64,000 nt of DNA from CAIMUX01 sp964473865 (lineage in GTDB: Bacteria; Eisenbacteria; RBG-16-71-46; CAIMUX01). The notes beneath the pieces were generated by a model, which was not told where the DNA came from, did not search any database, and saw nothing but the letters and a program-made list of their open reading frames with translations. The translations under genes and the position numbers were made by a program. The DNA is taken from positions 62,001 to 126,000 of the forward strand of contig CAYYQN010000009.1 in the NCBI GenBank assembly GCA_964473865.1. The letters are read 5' to 3'. Shown piece by piece: positions 16,315 to 23,750 of this stretch (its first letter is position 1; every line of letters begins with the position of its first letter).

Positions 16315-16332
16315 TTTCGATCGCGCCGATAG
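16305..16332 (+). promoter_or_regulatory. possible sigma28 promoter of flgN
   Basis: TCAAG at 16305 and GCCGATAG at 16325-16332. The -10 box matches the FliA consensus in 7 of 8 positions. The spacing from TCAA is 16 bp rather than 15, and the -35 has one mismatch. It lies 22 bp before the flgN start and would make flgN-flgK-flgL late genes, as in other bacteria. Confidence 0.45.
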
Positions 16333-16354
16333 GTTACGCGAGGAGCAACCAAGG

Positions 16355-16840
16355 ATGATGTTGCCAGGGAAGGCGATCGAGGGGCCGGCGGAAGCGCTTG
16401 CAGCGGAGTTGACGGCCGCGCGCGCCCTGCTTGCCGCGCAGCGAGAGCTGGAGTCATCGCTGCTGAGCGGGGCCGACGGAGACGCCGTGCAAGCCTGCGT
16501 ACGCCGCCAGGAGGCCGCCCAAAGGGACGCTCAGGCGGCCGCCCACGCGCGTCGTCTCCACTTCGGGGGGCCGGGATCGCTCGAGGCGTTTCTCGAGGGG
16601 CGCCCGGTCGCCGAGGCGGAGCATCTCCGCCGGCTCGCGCGGGAGGCGGCGACATTGCGCACGGAGATCCGCGAGACCGCCCGTCGAGGCGACTATCTCG
16701 CGAAGCGCGCCGTCAACTGGACGCGCGGCCAGGTGGAGATCCTGGTGCGCGCCGTCAGCGGGCCGGCGGTGACCTACCACGCCCCCGGGGCGTCGCGTCG
16801 GTCGCGGGGAACGCCGTCCCTGCTCGATCGCTCGGCCTGA
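16355..16840 (+). CDS. flgN: FlgN-like export chaperone for FlgK/FlgL
   Basis: 161-residue helical, Ala/Arg/Glu-rich protein beginning MMLPGKAIEGPAEALAAELT and ending AVNWTRGQVEILVRAVSGPA, VTYHAPG. This matches FlgN proteins, which are poorly conserved coiled-coil chaperones with a short conserved C-terminal segment that binds the C-termini of the hook-filament junction proteins. Position immediately upstream of flgK and flgL supports the call more strongly than sequence alone. The AGGAG at 16341-16345 serves the ATG. Confidence 0.75.
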   Translation: MMLPGKAIEGPAEALAAELTAARALLAAQRELESSLLSGADGDAVQACVRRQEAAQRDAQAAAHARRLHFGGPGSLEAFLEGRPVAEAEHLRRLAREAATLRTEIRETARRGDYLAKRAVNWTRGQVEILVRAVSGPAVTYHAPGASRRSRGTPSLLDRSA

Positions 16841-16893
16841 AAAGGCCACGGGGGCGTGATCGGCGCGCCCCCGCGGAGATAGAAGAGGAGTTC

Positions 16894-18249
16894 ATGGCGG
16901 GTCTGTCGCAGGGACTGGAGATCGCGCGGCGCGCGATGTACGCGCACCAGGCGGCGATGAATGTTGTCGGGAACAACCTGGCCAACGTAGCGACGCCGGG
17001 CTACACCCGGCAGATCCCGCTCCTGACTCCCACCCCGTCGGAGCGAACGCCCGACGGCGTGCTCGGGACCGGCGTCCAGATGGATGGGGTGAGACGGGCC
17101 CGGGACGTCTTCCTGGACACCCAGCTTCGCGACGAGATGGGCCTGGCGGGGAGGTGGTCCGCTCGGTCCAGCGTGCTCAGCCGGGTCGAAAGCGTGGTGG
17201 ACGAACCCTCCGATACCGGGCTCGCCAGCCTTCTCGATGCCTTCTGGAACTCCTGGCTCGACCTCTCCAACAACCCCGAAGACTCCGCGGCCCGCTCGGT
17301 GGTGGTACAGAGCGGCATCTCGCTGGCCGAGGGGCTCCGACAGGTGGATTCCCGGGTCCGCCAGGTGATCGAAGCCACGGACAGCGATCTGGAGCAGCGG
17401 GTGGCCCACCTGAACGTGCTCTTCCAGGAGGTCGCTTCCTTGAACGCCCAGATCACCCGCGCGGAGATCGGCGGCGACACCGACTCCAGCCTGCGTGACC
17501 AACGCGATCTCATCCTGGACGAGCTGGCCGAGGCCGGAGGGGCGACCAACCTCGTGCGCGGCGACGGGTCCGTGGTGGTGCGCATGGGCGGCCGCTCCGT
17601 CGTCGAGGGGAACAACGCGCTCACCTTGGCTGCCCAGCGTTACAACGACGATGGGCGCGTGCGCGTGCGGGTGGTCTTCGCCGAGGACGGTACTTCGCCG
17701 TCGTTTCTTTCCGGCGAGCTGGCGGGCTTGATGGAGGTGCGGGACGACGTCCTGCCGGACTTCCTGGATCAACTCGACCAGATGACCCAGGCGATCACGA
17801 CTTCGGTCAACCGGGCTCACGAGGCCGGTCCGTCGCATTTGCCGTTCTTCCGCGGCAACCGGGCGCAGTCATTGGAGGTGGTCCCGGAAATCGCGAACGA
17901 CCCCAGCCAGGTCAACGCCGGCACCACCGGCGATGCCGGCGACAACGACATCGCCCTGGCCATTGCGGACCTGCGCGATGCCCGCGTCATGGTGCGCGGC
18001 ACCGCCTCGATCTCCTCCTTCTACCGCAGCCTGGTCGCCGACCTGGGCTCGCTGGGGCAGCAGGCGAACTTTCTCAGCGGCAGCCAGGACCAGGCGGTGA
18101 AGTCGCTGCAGGCGCAGCGCGAATCGGTCATCGGAGTGAACCTCGATGAGGAGCTGACGCGGATGACGGTCACCCAGAAAGCGTACGAAGCCGCCGCCCG
18201 GGTCTTCAACACCGTGAGCGACATGTTCGACACGCTGCTGGCGATGTAG
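16894..18249 (+). CDS. flgK: hook-filament junction protein FlgK (HAP1)
   Basis: 451 residues. The N-terminus SQGLEIARRAMYAHQAAMNV, VGNNLANVATPGYTRQ is the FlgK signature, followed by AFWNSWLDLSNNPEDSAAR. The C-terminus has QRESVIGVNLDEELTRMTVT, QKAYEAAARVFNTVSDMFDT, matching the D0 coiled coil of FlgK. It is the first junction protein between hook and filament. AGAAGAGGAG precedes the ATG. At 451 residues it is on the short side, lacking large D2 insertions. Confidence 0.96.
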   Translation: MAGLSQGLEIARRAMYAHQAAMNVVGNNLANVATPGYTRQIPLLTPTPSERTPDGVLGTGVQMDGVRRARDVFLDTQLRDEMGLAGRWSARSSVLSRVESVVDEPSDTGLASLLDAFWNSWLDLSNNPEDSAARSVVVQSGISLAEGLRQVDSRVRQVIEATDSDLEQRVAHLNVLFQEVASLNAQITRAEIGGDTDSSLRDQRDLILDELAEAGGATNLVRGDGSVVVRMGGRSVVEGNNALTLAAQRYNDDGRVRVRVVFAEDGTSPSFLSGELAGLMEVRDDVLPDFLDQLDQMTQAITTSVNRAHEAGPSHLPFFRGNRAQSLEVVPEIANDPSQVNAGTTGDAGDNDIALAIADLRDARVMVRGTASISSFYRSLVADLGSLGQQANFLSGSQDQAVKSLQAQRESVIGVNLDEELTRMTVTQKAYEAAARVFNTVSDMFDTLLAM

Positions 18250-18257
18250 GAGCCGCC

Positions 18258-19175
18258 ATGTCCACGCCGAGAATCTCCACCAAGACCCTCTCCAACGCCG
18301 TCTCCGACTCGATCAGCGCGCGCAGCCAGAAGCTTCTCAAGCTGCAGCTATCGATCGCGGACGGCCGGGCGCTGCACGCGCCCTCGGATGATCCGGTGCG
18401 CGCGCAGCAGGCGATGCTGTTCCGGGAGCAGAAACGGGCGGCTGAGCAGTACGAACGCAACCTGCAGTCCGTGAGCGCTTCCTTGAGCGCAACCGAGAGC
18501 CTCCTGAACAACATCTCGGACGTCGTTTCCGAGGTTCGCGAGCTCCAGGTGCGTGGTGCGGACGACGCGCAGGGTCCCGATGCCCGCGCCGCCTACGCCG
18601 CCCAGGTGGACCAGGACCTGGAGCTGCTGCTGAGCCTCGCCAACGAGAAGTTTGCGGGGACCTACGTCTTTGCCGGGCGCAAGACGCTGCAGGAGCCGTA
18701 CGTGGCCGAACGGGACGCGGCGGGGCGGATCACGCGGGTGTCGGCCAATCCCGCGGGGATCGACGGCCAGCTCGTGCGGCGGGTGGGCCCGGACACGGAA
18801 CTCACGATCAACGTGCAGGGAGACGATCTGTTTGGGGAGGACGCGGCGGCATTCCAGGCCCTGATCGATCTCCGCGCCGCTCTCGAGGAGGCCGACGGGG
18901 AGGCGATTCGCGCCACGGCGACCTCCCTGGAGGGCGTGGTCGGTCGAGTGGTGGAGGCCCACGCGATCCACGGGGCGCTCAGCGCCCGAGCGGAAACCCT
19001 GCTGGAAAACGTCGGGCGCGACATCATCGAGTACGAAGACGGCCGATCGCGCACAGAGGACATCGATGTGGCACAGGCCATGGTGGAACTTCAGCAGGAG
19101 CAGGTGGCACTCCAGGCGGCGCTCCAATCCGGGGCGGCGATCCTGAACCTGAGCCTGCTCGACTACCTCGATTGA
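18258..19175 (+). CDS. flgL: hook-filament junction protein FlgL (HAP3)
   Basis: 305-residue flagellin-like protein. The N-terminal QKLLKLQLSIADGRALHAPS, DDPVRAQQAMLFREQKRAAE and LSATESLLNNISDVVSEVRE are diagnostic for FlgL, as is LANEKFAGTYVFAGRKT in the centre. The C-terminus VAQAMVELQQEQVALQAALQ, ILNLSLLDYL completes the flagellin fold. It connects FlgK to the filament. Only 8 bp separate it from flgK, so they are co-transcribed. Confidence 0.96.
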   Translation: MSTPRISTKTLSNAVSDSISARSQKLLKLQLSIADGRALHAPSDDPVRAQQAMLFREQKRAAEQYERNLQSVSASLSATESLLNNISDVVSEVRELQVRGADDAQGPDARAAYAAQVDQDLELLLSLANEKFAGTYVFAGRKTLQEPYVAERDAAGRITRVSANPAGIDGQLVRRVGPDTELTINVQGDDLFGEDAAAFQALIDLRAALEEADGEAIRATATSLEGVVGRVVEAHAIHGALSARAETLLENVGRDIIEYEDGRSRTEDIDVAQAMVELQQEQVALQAALQSGAAILNLSLLDYLD

Positions 19176-19185
19176 TGGGGGCACA

Positions 19186-19671
19186 ATGATCCTGCATTCA
19201 AGGCAGATGGGCAGACTGGAAGTTGCGGACGCCTCCCTCCTCCACTGTGCCGGGGGCCTGGTGGGATTCGAGGAGTACACGAAGTATTACCTGGCGGAGG
19301 TTCCCGGGTACGGCCCGTTTCTGTGGCTGATGTCCGCGGAGGAGCCCGACCTGGGGTTCGCGGTGGCCGATCCTCAGCTCTTCTATCCCGGCCGCTACGA
19401 GGTCAACCTGGGGGAAGGCGAGCGGGACTCCCTGGATCTGCAGCCGGGAGACACGATCTCGGTCTTCGTGATAGTCTCGATCATGGATGGCGGCCGTATG
19501 ATCACGGCGAATCTCAAGGGTCCGGTCGTCCTCAACACGCGGAACCGGATCTGCCGGCAAGTCGTCATCTACAATCCTGCCTACCCGATGCGGCAGCCGT
19601 TGCTGGCGCCGGGGCAGGATCGGGTCCCCTGCGTCGAAACCGCCCATGGAAGGGTGGCGGCTCGGGGTTGA
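19186..19671 (+). CDS. fliW: flagellar assembly factor FliW
   Basis: 161 residues. Family features are LVGFEEYTKYYLAEVPGYGP, FLWLMSAEEPDLGFAVADP, and ITANLKGPVVLNTRNRICRQ, followed by VVIYNPAYPMRQPL. FliW binds flagellin and, when free, binds CsrA allosterically and lifts CsrA repression of flagellin translation. It lies 10 bp after flgL and 40 bp before csrA, exactly the arrangement of the FliW-CsrA switch. The C-terminal tail after residue 143 is slightly longer than usual. Confidence 0.95.
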   Translation: MILHSRQMGRLEVADASLLHCAGGLVGFEEYTKYYLAEVPGYGPFLWLMSAEEPDLGFAVADPQLFYPGRYEVNLGEGERDSLDLQPGDTISVFVIVSIMDGGRMITANLKGPVVLNTRNRICRQVVIYNPAYPMRQPLLAPGQDRVPCVETAHGRVAARG

Positions 19672-19711
19672 GTGCGAAGGCGGCAGGGATTGCCGCTTCA
19701 GGAGGCCCAGC

Positions 19712-20029
19712 ATGCTGATCCTCACCAGGAAGTTCGGGGAGAACATCCGGATCGGGGACAAGATCAAGATCATCATTCTGGATGTGAAGGGCGGCCAGGT
19801 GAAGCTGGGCATCGACGCGCCCCCGAACATCACCGTGCACCGGGAGGAGATCTACGAACGGATCCGGGAGGAGAATCGCCGGGCGTCCGGGATCTCCGCG
19901 AAGGCTCTCCGCGACGTCGCTCACATCTTCAACAAGGGGAGAAAGCACGGATCGATCCGAGAGCGGGGAACCCTGGCGCCGGTGACGGATGACGACCCGC
20001 CGGACGCGCCGGAGGGCGACGAGCAGTAG
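19712..20029 (+). CDS. csrA: carbon storage / flagellin translation regulator CsrA
   Basis: The first 60 residues (MLILTRKFGENIRIGDKIKI, VHREEIYERIREE) are a canonical CsrA with the RNA-binding first strand and the VHREE loop. The protein continues to 105 residues with a basic segment (AHIFNKGRKHGSIRERG) and an acidic tail (TDDDPPDAPEGDEQ), longer than the usual 60-75. A strong AGGAGG at 19700-19705 defines the ATG; a longer upstream frame start is rejected. It represses flagellin mRNA and is antagonised by FliW. Confidence 0.96.
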   Translation: MLILTRKFGENIRIGDKIKIIILDVKGGQVKLGIDAPPNITVHREEIYERIREENRRASGISAKALRDVAHIFNKGRKHGSIRERGTLAPVTDDDPPDAPEGDEQ

Positions 20030-20062
20030 CTCCAACTGCCTGATTTCTTGAGGTTAGGGGGG

Positions 20063-20093
20063 CCGCCGAGACTCACTCTCGGCGGTTCCTTCG
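20063..20093 (+). terminator. terminator-like hairpin after csrA
   Basis: CCGCCGAGA (20063-20071) and TCTCGGCGG (20077-20085) form a 9-bp stem with a 5-nt loop, followed by TTCCTTCGT. It separates the flgN-csrA transcript from the independently promoted flagellin gene. Confidence 0.65.
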
Positions 20094-20155
20094 TCCCTGG
20101 TTGGCCGCTATCTGTCATGTTTGCTTTCCACTGTCGCCCGCGCGTGATCTTTCCC

Positions 20156-20182
20156 TAAAGGTTCGTCCAGGCCTTCCGAAAA
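20156..20182 (+). promoter_or_regulatory. sigma28 (FliA) promoter of flagellin
   Basis: TAAAGGTT (20156-20163), 11 bp, TCCGAAAA (20175-20182). The layout equals the FliA consensus TAAAGTTT-N11-GCCGATAA, with 7 of 8 matches at -35 and 6 of 8 at -10. The start would lie near 20190, giving a leader of about 90 nt. The fliA gene itself is not in the window. Confidence 0.8.
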
Positions 20183-20202
20183 CAAGAGCGAGGTGGCTCC
20201 CC

Positions 20203-20221
20203 CTTGGAGGAGAGCGCCAAG
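20203..20221 (+). promoter_or_regulatory. putative CsrA-binding hairpin in the flagellin leader
   Basis: CTTGG / CCAAG enclose the loop AGGAGAGCG, presenting AGGA in a hairpin loop, the CsrA preference. A second GGA lies in the Shine-Dalgarno AGGGAG at 20266-20271, 9 nt before the flagellin ATG. A two-site leader of this kind is what CsrA represses in the Bacillus hag system. Confidence 0.55.
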
Positions 20222-20280
20222 CCACAGGGTACGGAAACCCGGTCCGCCCGCGGGGCGACCAGAACAGGGAGTGAGCCGAG

Positions 20281-21120
20281 ATGGCAACCAGCGACCTGAC
20301 CAGAATCCGGTCCAACATCCAGGGTCTGAACATCCTCTCGACGCTCCGAGACGTGAACAACGCGGTGGCCACCCATCAGCTGCGTCTCGGCACGGGCCGC
20401 CGGATCAACTCCGCGAGCGACGATCCGGCCGGCATGAGCATCGCGACCAAGTTGGACAACCGCAATCGCATCCTGACCGCCGTGTACGACAACATCGGGC
20501 AGGCGAAAAACATGTTGGCCGTTGCCGAGGGCGGCTTGCTCAGCATCAACGACATTCTGGTGCTCCTGAGCGAGAAGATCATCACGTCCGCGAGCGACAC
20601 CTTGGCCGACGATGACCGCCAGGCGATCAGCACCCAGCTCGTGTCGATGGTCGCTGAGATCGGCGACACTGCGGCCCAGACGGCGTTCGGTGGCACCTCT
20701 ATGCTGAACGAGGAGAAAACCCTCCTGTTCCAGACGGGAGAGAACACCGCGACGAGCTTCCAAACCCAGAAGTACGACGCGGAGTCCCTGGGGCTCAGCA
20801 AGCTGGTGGGGCTCACGTCTGACAGCATCATCAACAGCTCGAACTACCAGGAGTACCTGGACGAGATCAACATCGCCCTCAAGACGGTGAGCACCGGTCT
20901 GACCAACATCGGGTCGTTGACCAACCGCCTCACCATGAAGGAGGCGTCGATCTCGCTGACCCAGAGCAACACCGAGGCCGCCTTCAGCCGGATTCGCAAT
21001 GCGGACATGGCCAAGGAGCAGCTCGAACTGACCAAGATGCAGATCCTGCAGCAGACGGCGACGTCGATGCTGGCGCAGGCCAACAGCAACTCGCAGTCGA
21101 TCCTGGCTCTCTTCCAGTAA
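20281..21120 (+). CDS. fliC: flagellin
   Basis: 279-residue flagellin consisting of only the conserved D0/D1 regions. N-terminal RSNIQGLNILSTLRDVNNAV, LGTGRRINSASDDPAGMSIA; C-terminal NRLTMKEASISLTQSNTEAA, SRIRNADMAKEQLELTKMQI, LQQTATSMLAQANSNSQSIL. The variable surface domain is nearly absent, leaving a minimal smooth filament subunit. The N-terminus (MATSDLTRIRSN) is unlike enteric flagellins (MAxxINTN) but resembles flagellins of several uncultured phyla. It is the only flagellin gene in the window. Confidence 0.97.
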   Translation: MATSDLTRIRSNIQGLNILSTLRDVNNAVATHQLRLGTGRRINSASDDPAGMSIATKLDNRNRILTAVYDNIGQAKNMLAVAEGGLLSINDILVLLSEKIITSASDTLADDDRQAISTQLVSMVAEIGDTAAQTAFGGTSMLNEEKTLLFQTGENTATSFQTQKYDAESLGLSKLVGLTSDSIINSSNYQEYLDEINIALKTVSTGLTNIGSLTNRLTMKEASISLTQSNTEAAFSRIRNADMAKEQLELTKMQILQQTATSMLAQANSNSQSILALFQ

Positions 21121-21138
21121 GCCGCCGGGAACCGCGGG

Positions 21139-21166
21139 CCGCGGCGGAACCCCGGTTCTGCCGCGG
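21139..21166 (+). terminator. strong hairpin between fliC and fliS
   Basis: CCGCGGC-G-GAACC and GGTTC-T-GCCGCGG form 7 plus 5 base pairs joined by a G-U wobble, with a minimal loop. There is no T-run, so it is a partial terminator or 3'-end stabiliser of the flagellin mRNA rather than a full terminator. It ends 2 nt before the fliS ribosome-binding region (GAGGAGGAA). Confidence 0.5.
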
Positions 21167-21184
21167 TGAGGAGGAACCCGCATC

Positions 21185-21562
21185 GTGACCTGGCAACCGA
21201 GCGCGGATCCACACCGGGCTTACCGGGCGCAGCAAGTGGCGAACGAAAGCCCGGGGCGGCTCGCGCTGCTCGTCTACGACACCGCCCTGCGCGCGTGCCG
21301 GCGAGGACAGCGCGGGCTGCTCATGCGCGTCCTTCACGAGCTCATCGCCGGTCTCGACCTGGATCAGGGTGAGATCGCGGTGGGCTTGTTGCGCTTGTAC
21401 GAGTACGCGATCTGGCAGCTCCGCGAGGGCAACCTGGAGGAAGTGCAGCAGATCCTCCAGGAACTGCGCGACACCTGGGCCCGGTCGCTGCGGGAAGAAG
21501 AAGAGCGGGCCGCGGCGCGGCGCGGGAGCTCTTCATTGCCGGCCGGCGCCTCCCGGCGCTGA
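21185..21562 (+). CDS. fliS: flagellin export chaperone FliS
   Basis: 125 residues from a GTG with GAGGAGGAA upstream. DPHRAYRAQQVANESPGRLA, LLVYDTALRACRRGQ is the FliS N-terminal motif, and LLRLYEYAIWQLREGNLEEV, QQILQELRDTWARSL matches helices 4-5. It binds the flagellin C-terminus and keeps it unpolymerised. The segment linking helices 2 and 3 is about 10 residues shorter than in Salmonella FliS. The position between fliC and fliD supports the call. Confidence 0.88.
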   Translation: MTWQPSADPHRAYRAQQVANESPGRLALLVYDTALRACRRGQRGLLMRVLHELIAGLDLDQGEIAVGLLRLYEYAIWQLREGNLEEVQQILQELRDTWARSLREEEERAAARRGSSSLPAGASRR

Positions 21563-21583
21563 GCGCAGACGACAGGTACGACG

Positions 21584-23017
21584 ATGGCTCTGACGGCAAC
21601 CACAACCACGGCCTCGACCGCGGTGCAGACGGCGGTCTACCAGGCGATGGCCACGGACCGGGTCCCGCTGCAGCGGCTGCAGGCGCAGAAGTCGGAACTG
21701 GCGAACCGGACCAGCTCCTACACGGCGCTCGCGGCGAAGCTCTCCTCCCTGTTGACCCTGACCCGCAACTACGCGAGCGCCGGTTCGGAGAACCCGCTGC
21801 GGAGCATCACGACCTCGGGCGGCAGCCCGTCCACCTTTACGGTGACGACCGATGGCACGGCCGCAAAGGGAACCCACACGGTCGAGGTCATGAGCATCGC
21901 CACGCGCCACGCGGTGGCGTCTTCGGCGGCGAAGAGCAACAAGCAGGCCGCCCCCGGCGGTTTCGTGTCCAAGGCGGAAACCGCGGAACCGGTCCGCTTT
22001 CGCCTCACCGCCGGCGACGTTTCGCAGGAGTACGCGCTGACGTTGGACCGCGGCCTGACCAACGCCGAGGTGATGCAACGAATCGCTCAGGTAATCAATG
22101 AGACTACGGATGGACCGGTCACGGCCACGGTGGTCGAACGGGGCAGCGGGAATTCGCGGCTGGTCCTGCAGAGCGTGTCCACGGGAGAGGCCGCGCGGAT
22201 CACCGGCGTAGAGGATATCGAGGGGAACTGGCTGGCGGACCTCGGGCTGGCGGGAGTCGAAGAGAACGGCGAACCGCTCGCGGCCACGGTTCAGGCGGCA
22301 GCCGATGCCTGGTTCCGCCTCGATGGGATCGAGATCACCTCCGCTCACAACACGGTCAGCAACCTGGTGAAGGGCATCACCCTTGAGCTGCACGGGCCTT
22401 CCTCTACGGTGTCGGTCCGCGTCCAGCCGGATACCGACTCGGTGGTCAGCGACGTGGAGAAGTTCATCAGCCAATTCAATGCGGCGGTGGACGAGGTGCG
22501 CACCCTGACGCAGGCGGCCGATTCGACCGGCAGCAACCGGGGAGTCTTTACCAGCGATCCTTCGGTCACGCGACTGCGGGTGTCGCTGCGGGAGGCGGTC
22601 TCGCGCCAGGTCGACGCCACGGGCTCCCCGCGCTCTCTCGCGGAGATGGGGTTGACGACCGATCGCGACGGCCACCTCGAGCTGAGTGACGTCGAAGCGT
22701 TCCGCGCAGCCCTGGAGTCGAATCCGGAGGGTGTGGAGAAGCTCTGGACGGGCTCCAGCGGCGTTGCCACCCGGTTGGTCAATGTTCTGCGGGCCTATGC
22801 GACCACTGGGACCACCTACACCAGCCAGTTGAAGAACCTGCGGGCGCAGACGAAGTCGCTGGACGATCGCATCGAACGTGAGAACACGCGGTTGTCTCGC
22901 CGCCAGGAGGTGCTGACGAAGCAGATCGCGGATCTGCAGGCGACGACGACAGCCTTGAACTTGCAGAAGACCTATCTGAACGCGATCCTTGCCTCGGGCG
23001 AGTCGCTCTATGCCTAG
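21584..23017 (+). CDS. fliD: flagellar filament cap protein FliD (HAP2)
   Basis: 477 residues. The N-terminal domain reads VYQAMATDRVPLQRLQAQKS, ELANRTSSYTALAAKLSSLL. The centre has GITLELHGPSSTVSVRVQPD, TDSVVSDVEKFISQFNAAVD, and the C-terminus SLDDRIERENTRLSRRQEVL, TKQIADLQATTTALNLQKTY. This is the FliD order of domains. It caps the filament and helps flagellin fold. Starts 21 bp after fliS. Confidence 0.95.
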   Translation: MALTATTTTASTAVQTAVYQAMATDRVPLQRLQAQKSELANRTSSYTALAAKLSSLLTLTRNYASAGSENPLRSITTSGGSPSTFTVTTDGTAAKGTHTVEVMSIATRHAVASSAAKSNKQAAPGGFVSKAETAEPVRFRLTAGDVSQEYALTLDRGLTNAEVMQRIAQVINETTDGPVTATVVERGSGNSRLVLQSVSTGEAARITGVEDIEGNWLADLGLAGVEENGEPLAATVQAAADAWFRLDGIEITSAHNTVSNLVKGITLELHGPSSTVSVRVQPDTDSVVSDVEKFISQFNAAVDEVRTLTQAADSTGSNRGVFTSDPSVTRLRVSLREAVSRQVDATGSPRSLAEMGLTTDRDGHLELSDVEAFRAALESNPEGVEKLWTGSSGVATRLVNVLRAYATTGTTYTSQLKNLRAQTKSLDDRIERENTRLSRRQEVLTKQIADLQATTTALNLQKTYLNAILASGESLYA

Positions 23018-23172
23018 CCGGCTTGCCGGGAACCGGCGTCCGGCCATTTGCCCGGCGGAGAGGGTAGAGTCCGACCGGGACCGGGTCGGAGCCCCGATTG
23101 GCCCGGCGATCGGGCCGGAACGCGGGAACGGGCCGTGGAACGGGTGCAGCGACGAAGCCTGAAGGCGATCTC

Positions 23173-23193
23173 CCGGCGCCAGGAAGGCGCCGG
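23173..23193 (+). promoter_or_regulatory. perfect hairpin with AGGAA loop, putative CsrA site
   Basis: CCGGCGCC and GGCGCCGG form a perfect 8-bp stem around the 5-nt loop AGGAA, 22 nt upstream of the next ATG. The Shine-Dalgarno of that gene (AGGAGG, 23205-23210) supplies a second GGA. This resembles a dual-site CsrA operator. The remainder of the 23018-23215 gap shows no promoter. Confidence 0.5.
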
Positions 23194-23215
23194 ACGGCGT
23201 GGGCAGGAGGACAGG

Positions 23216-23686
23216 ATGACAGTCGAAGGTGTGGGACGCGGCAACGTCGTCCCGATCGAACTGCTTCGACGCAATCGTGCGCAGCGAGAGCAGCGCCAGG
23301 CAGCCGCCGGGCCTGCCGCGGACGGACAGGCGGGCGACGACTCGGGTTCCGCGGCCGCGAATGCGAGTGGTCTCGACCGCACGGCCGACGTCCCGCATCC
23401 GGATGCGACCGCGCCGTCCCCCGCGTTGGAGCGCGCGCGCCTTCTCGACCGCTACCGCGCGGAGACGGCGGGTCTGCCGGACGTCCGGCGCGACAAGGTG
23501 ATCGAGGCCAAGCTCCGGATCTCAACCGGCTACTACAATCGTGACGACATTCGCCGCGAGGTGCTCCGGTCCGTCCTGGAGCAGCTTCTGCCGGCCCAGC
23601 CGCCGGCCGAGGGTCCTTCGGCGCCACCCTCCAGGGTGCCGGCAGCAACCGCGGGAAGCGACCCCCTGCCTCCGGAAGAGAAGTAG
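23216..23686 (+). CDS. FlgM-like protein (putative anti-sigma28 factor)
   Basis: 156 residues. The first 70 are low-complexity Ala/Gly/Asp-rich. Residues about 72-125 (RARLLDRYRAETAGLPDVRR, DKVIEAKLRISTGYYNRDDI, RREVLRSVLEQLL) resemble the C-terminal sigma-binding part of FlgM, which has the pattern R-x-x-K-V-x-x-h-K-x-x-I-x-x-G-x-Y. The ATG at 23216 has GGCAGGAGG just upstream. The location right after fliD also fits. FlgM is poorly conserved, so this is a reasoned guess, and the protein is longer than the usual 90-100. Confidence 0.5.
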   Translation: MTVEGVGRGNVVPIELLRRNRAQREQRQAAAGPAADGQAGDDSGSAAANASGLDRTADVPHPDATAPSPALERARLLDRYRAETAGLPDVRRDKVIEAKLRISTGYYNRDDIRREVLRSVLEQLLPAQPPAEGPSAPPSRVPAATAGSDPLPPEEK

Positions 23687-23750
23687 CGGAAGCCGCGCCG
23701 ATGTGTTGGCTGCCCCGGGATCCGAGCCGTTCGCGCGGAAGAGGGCGGGC

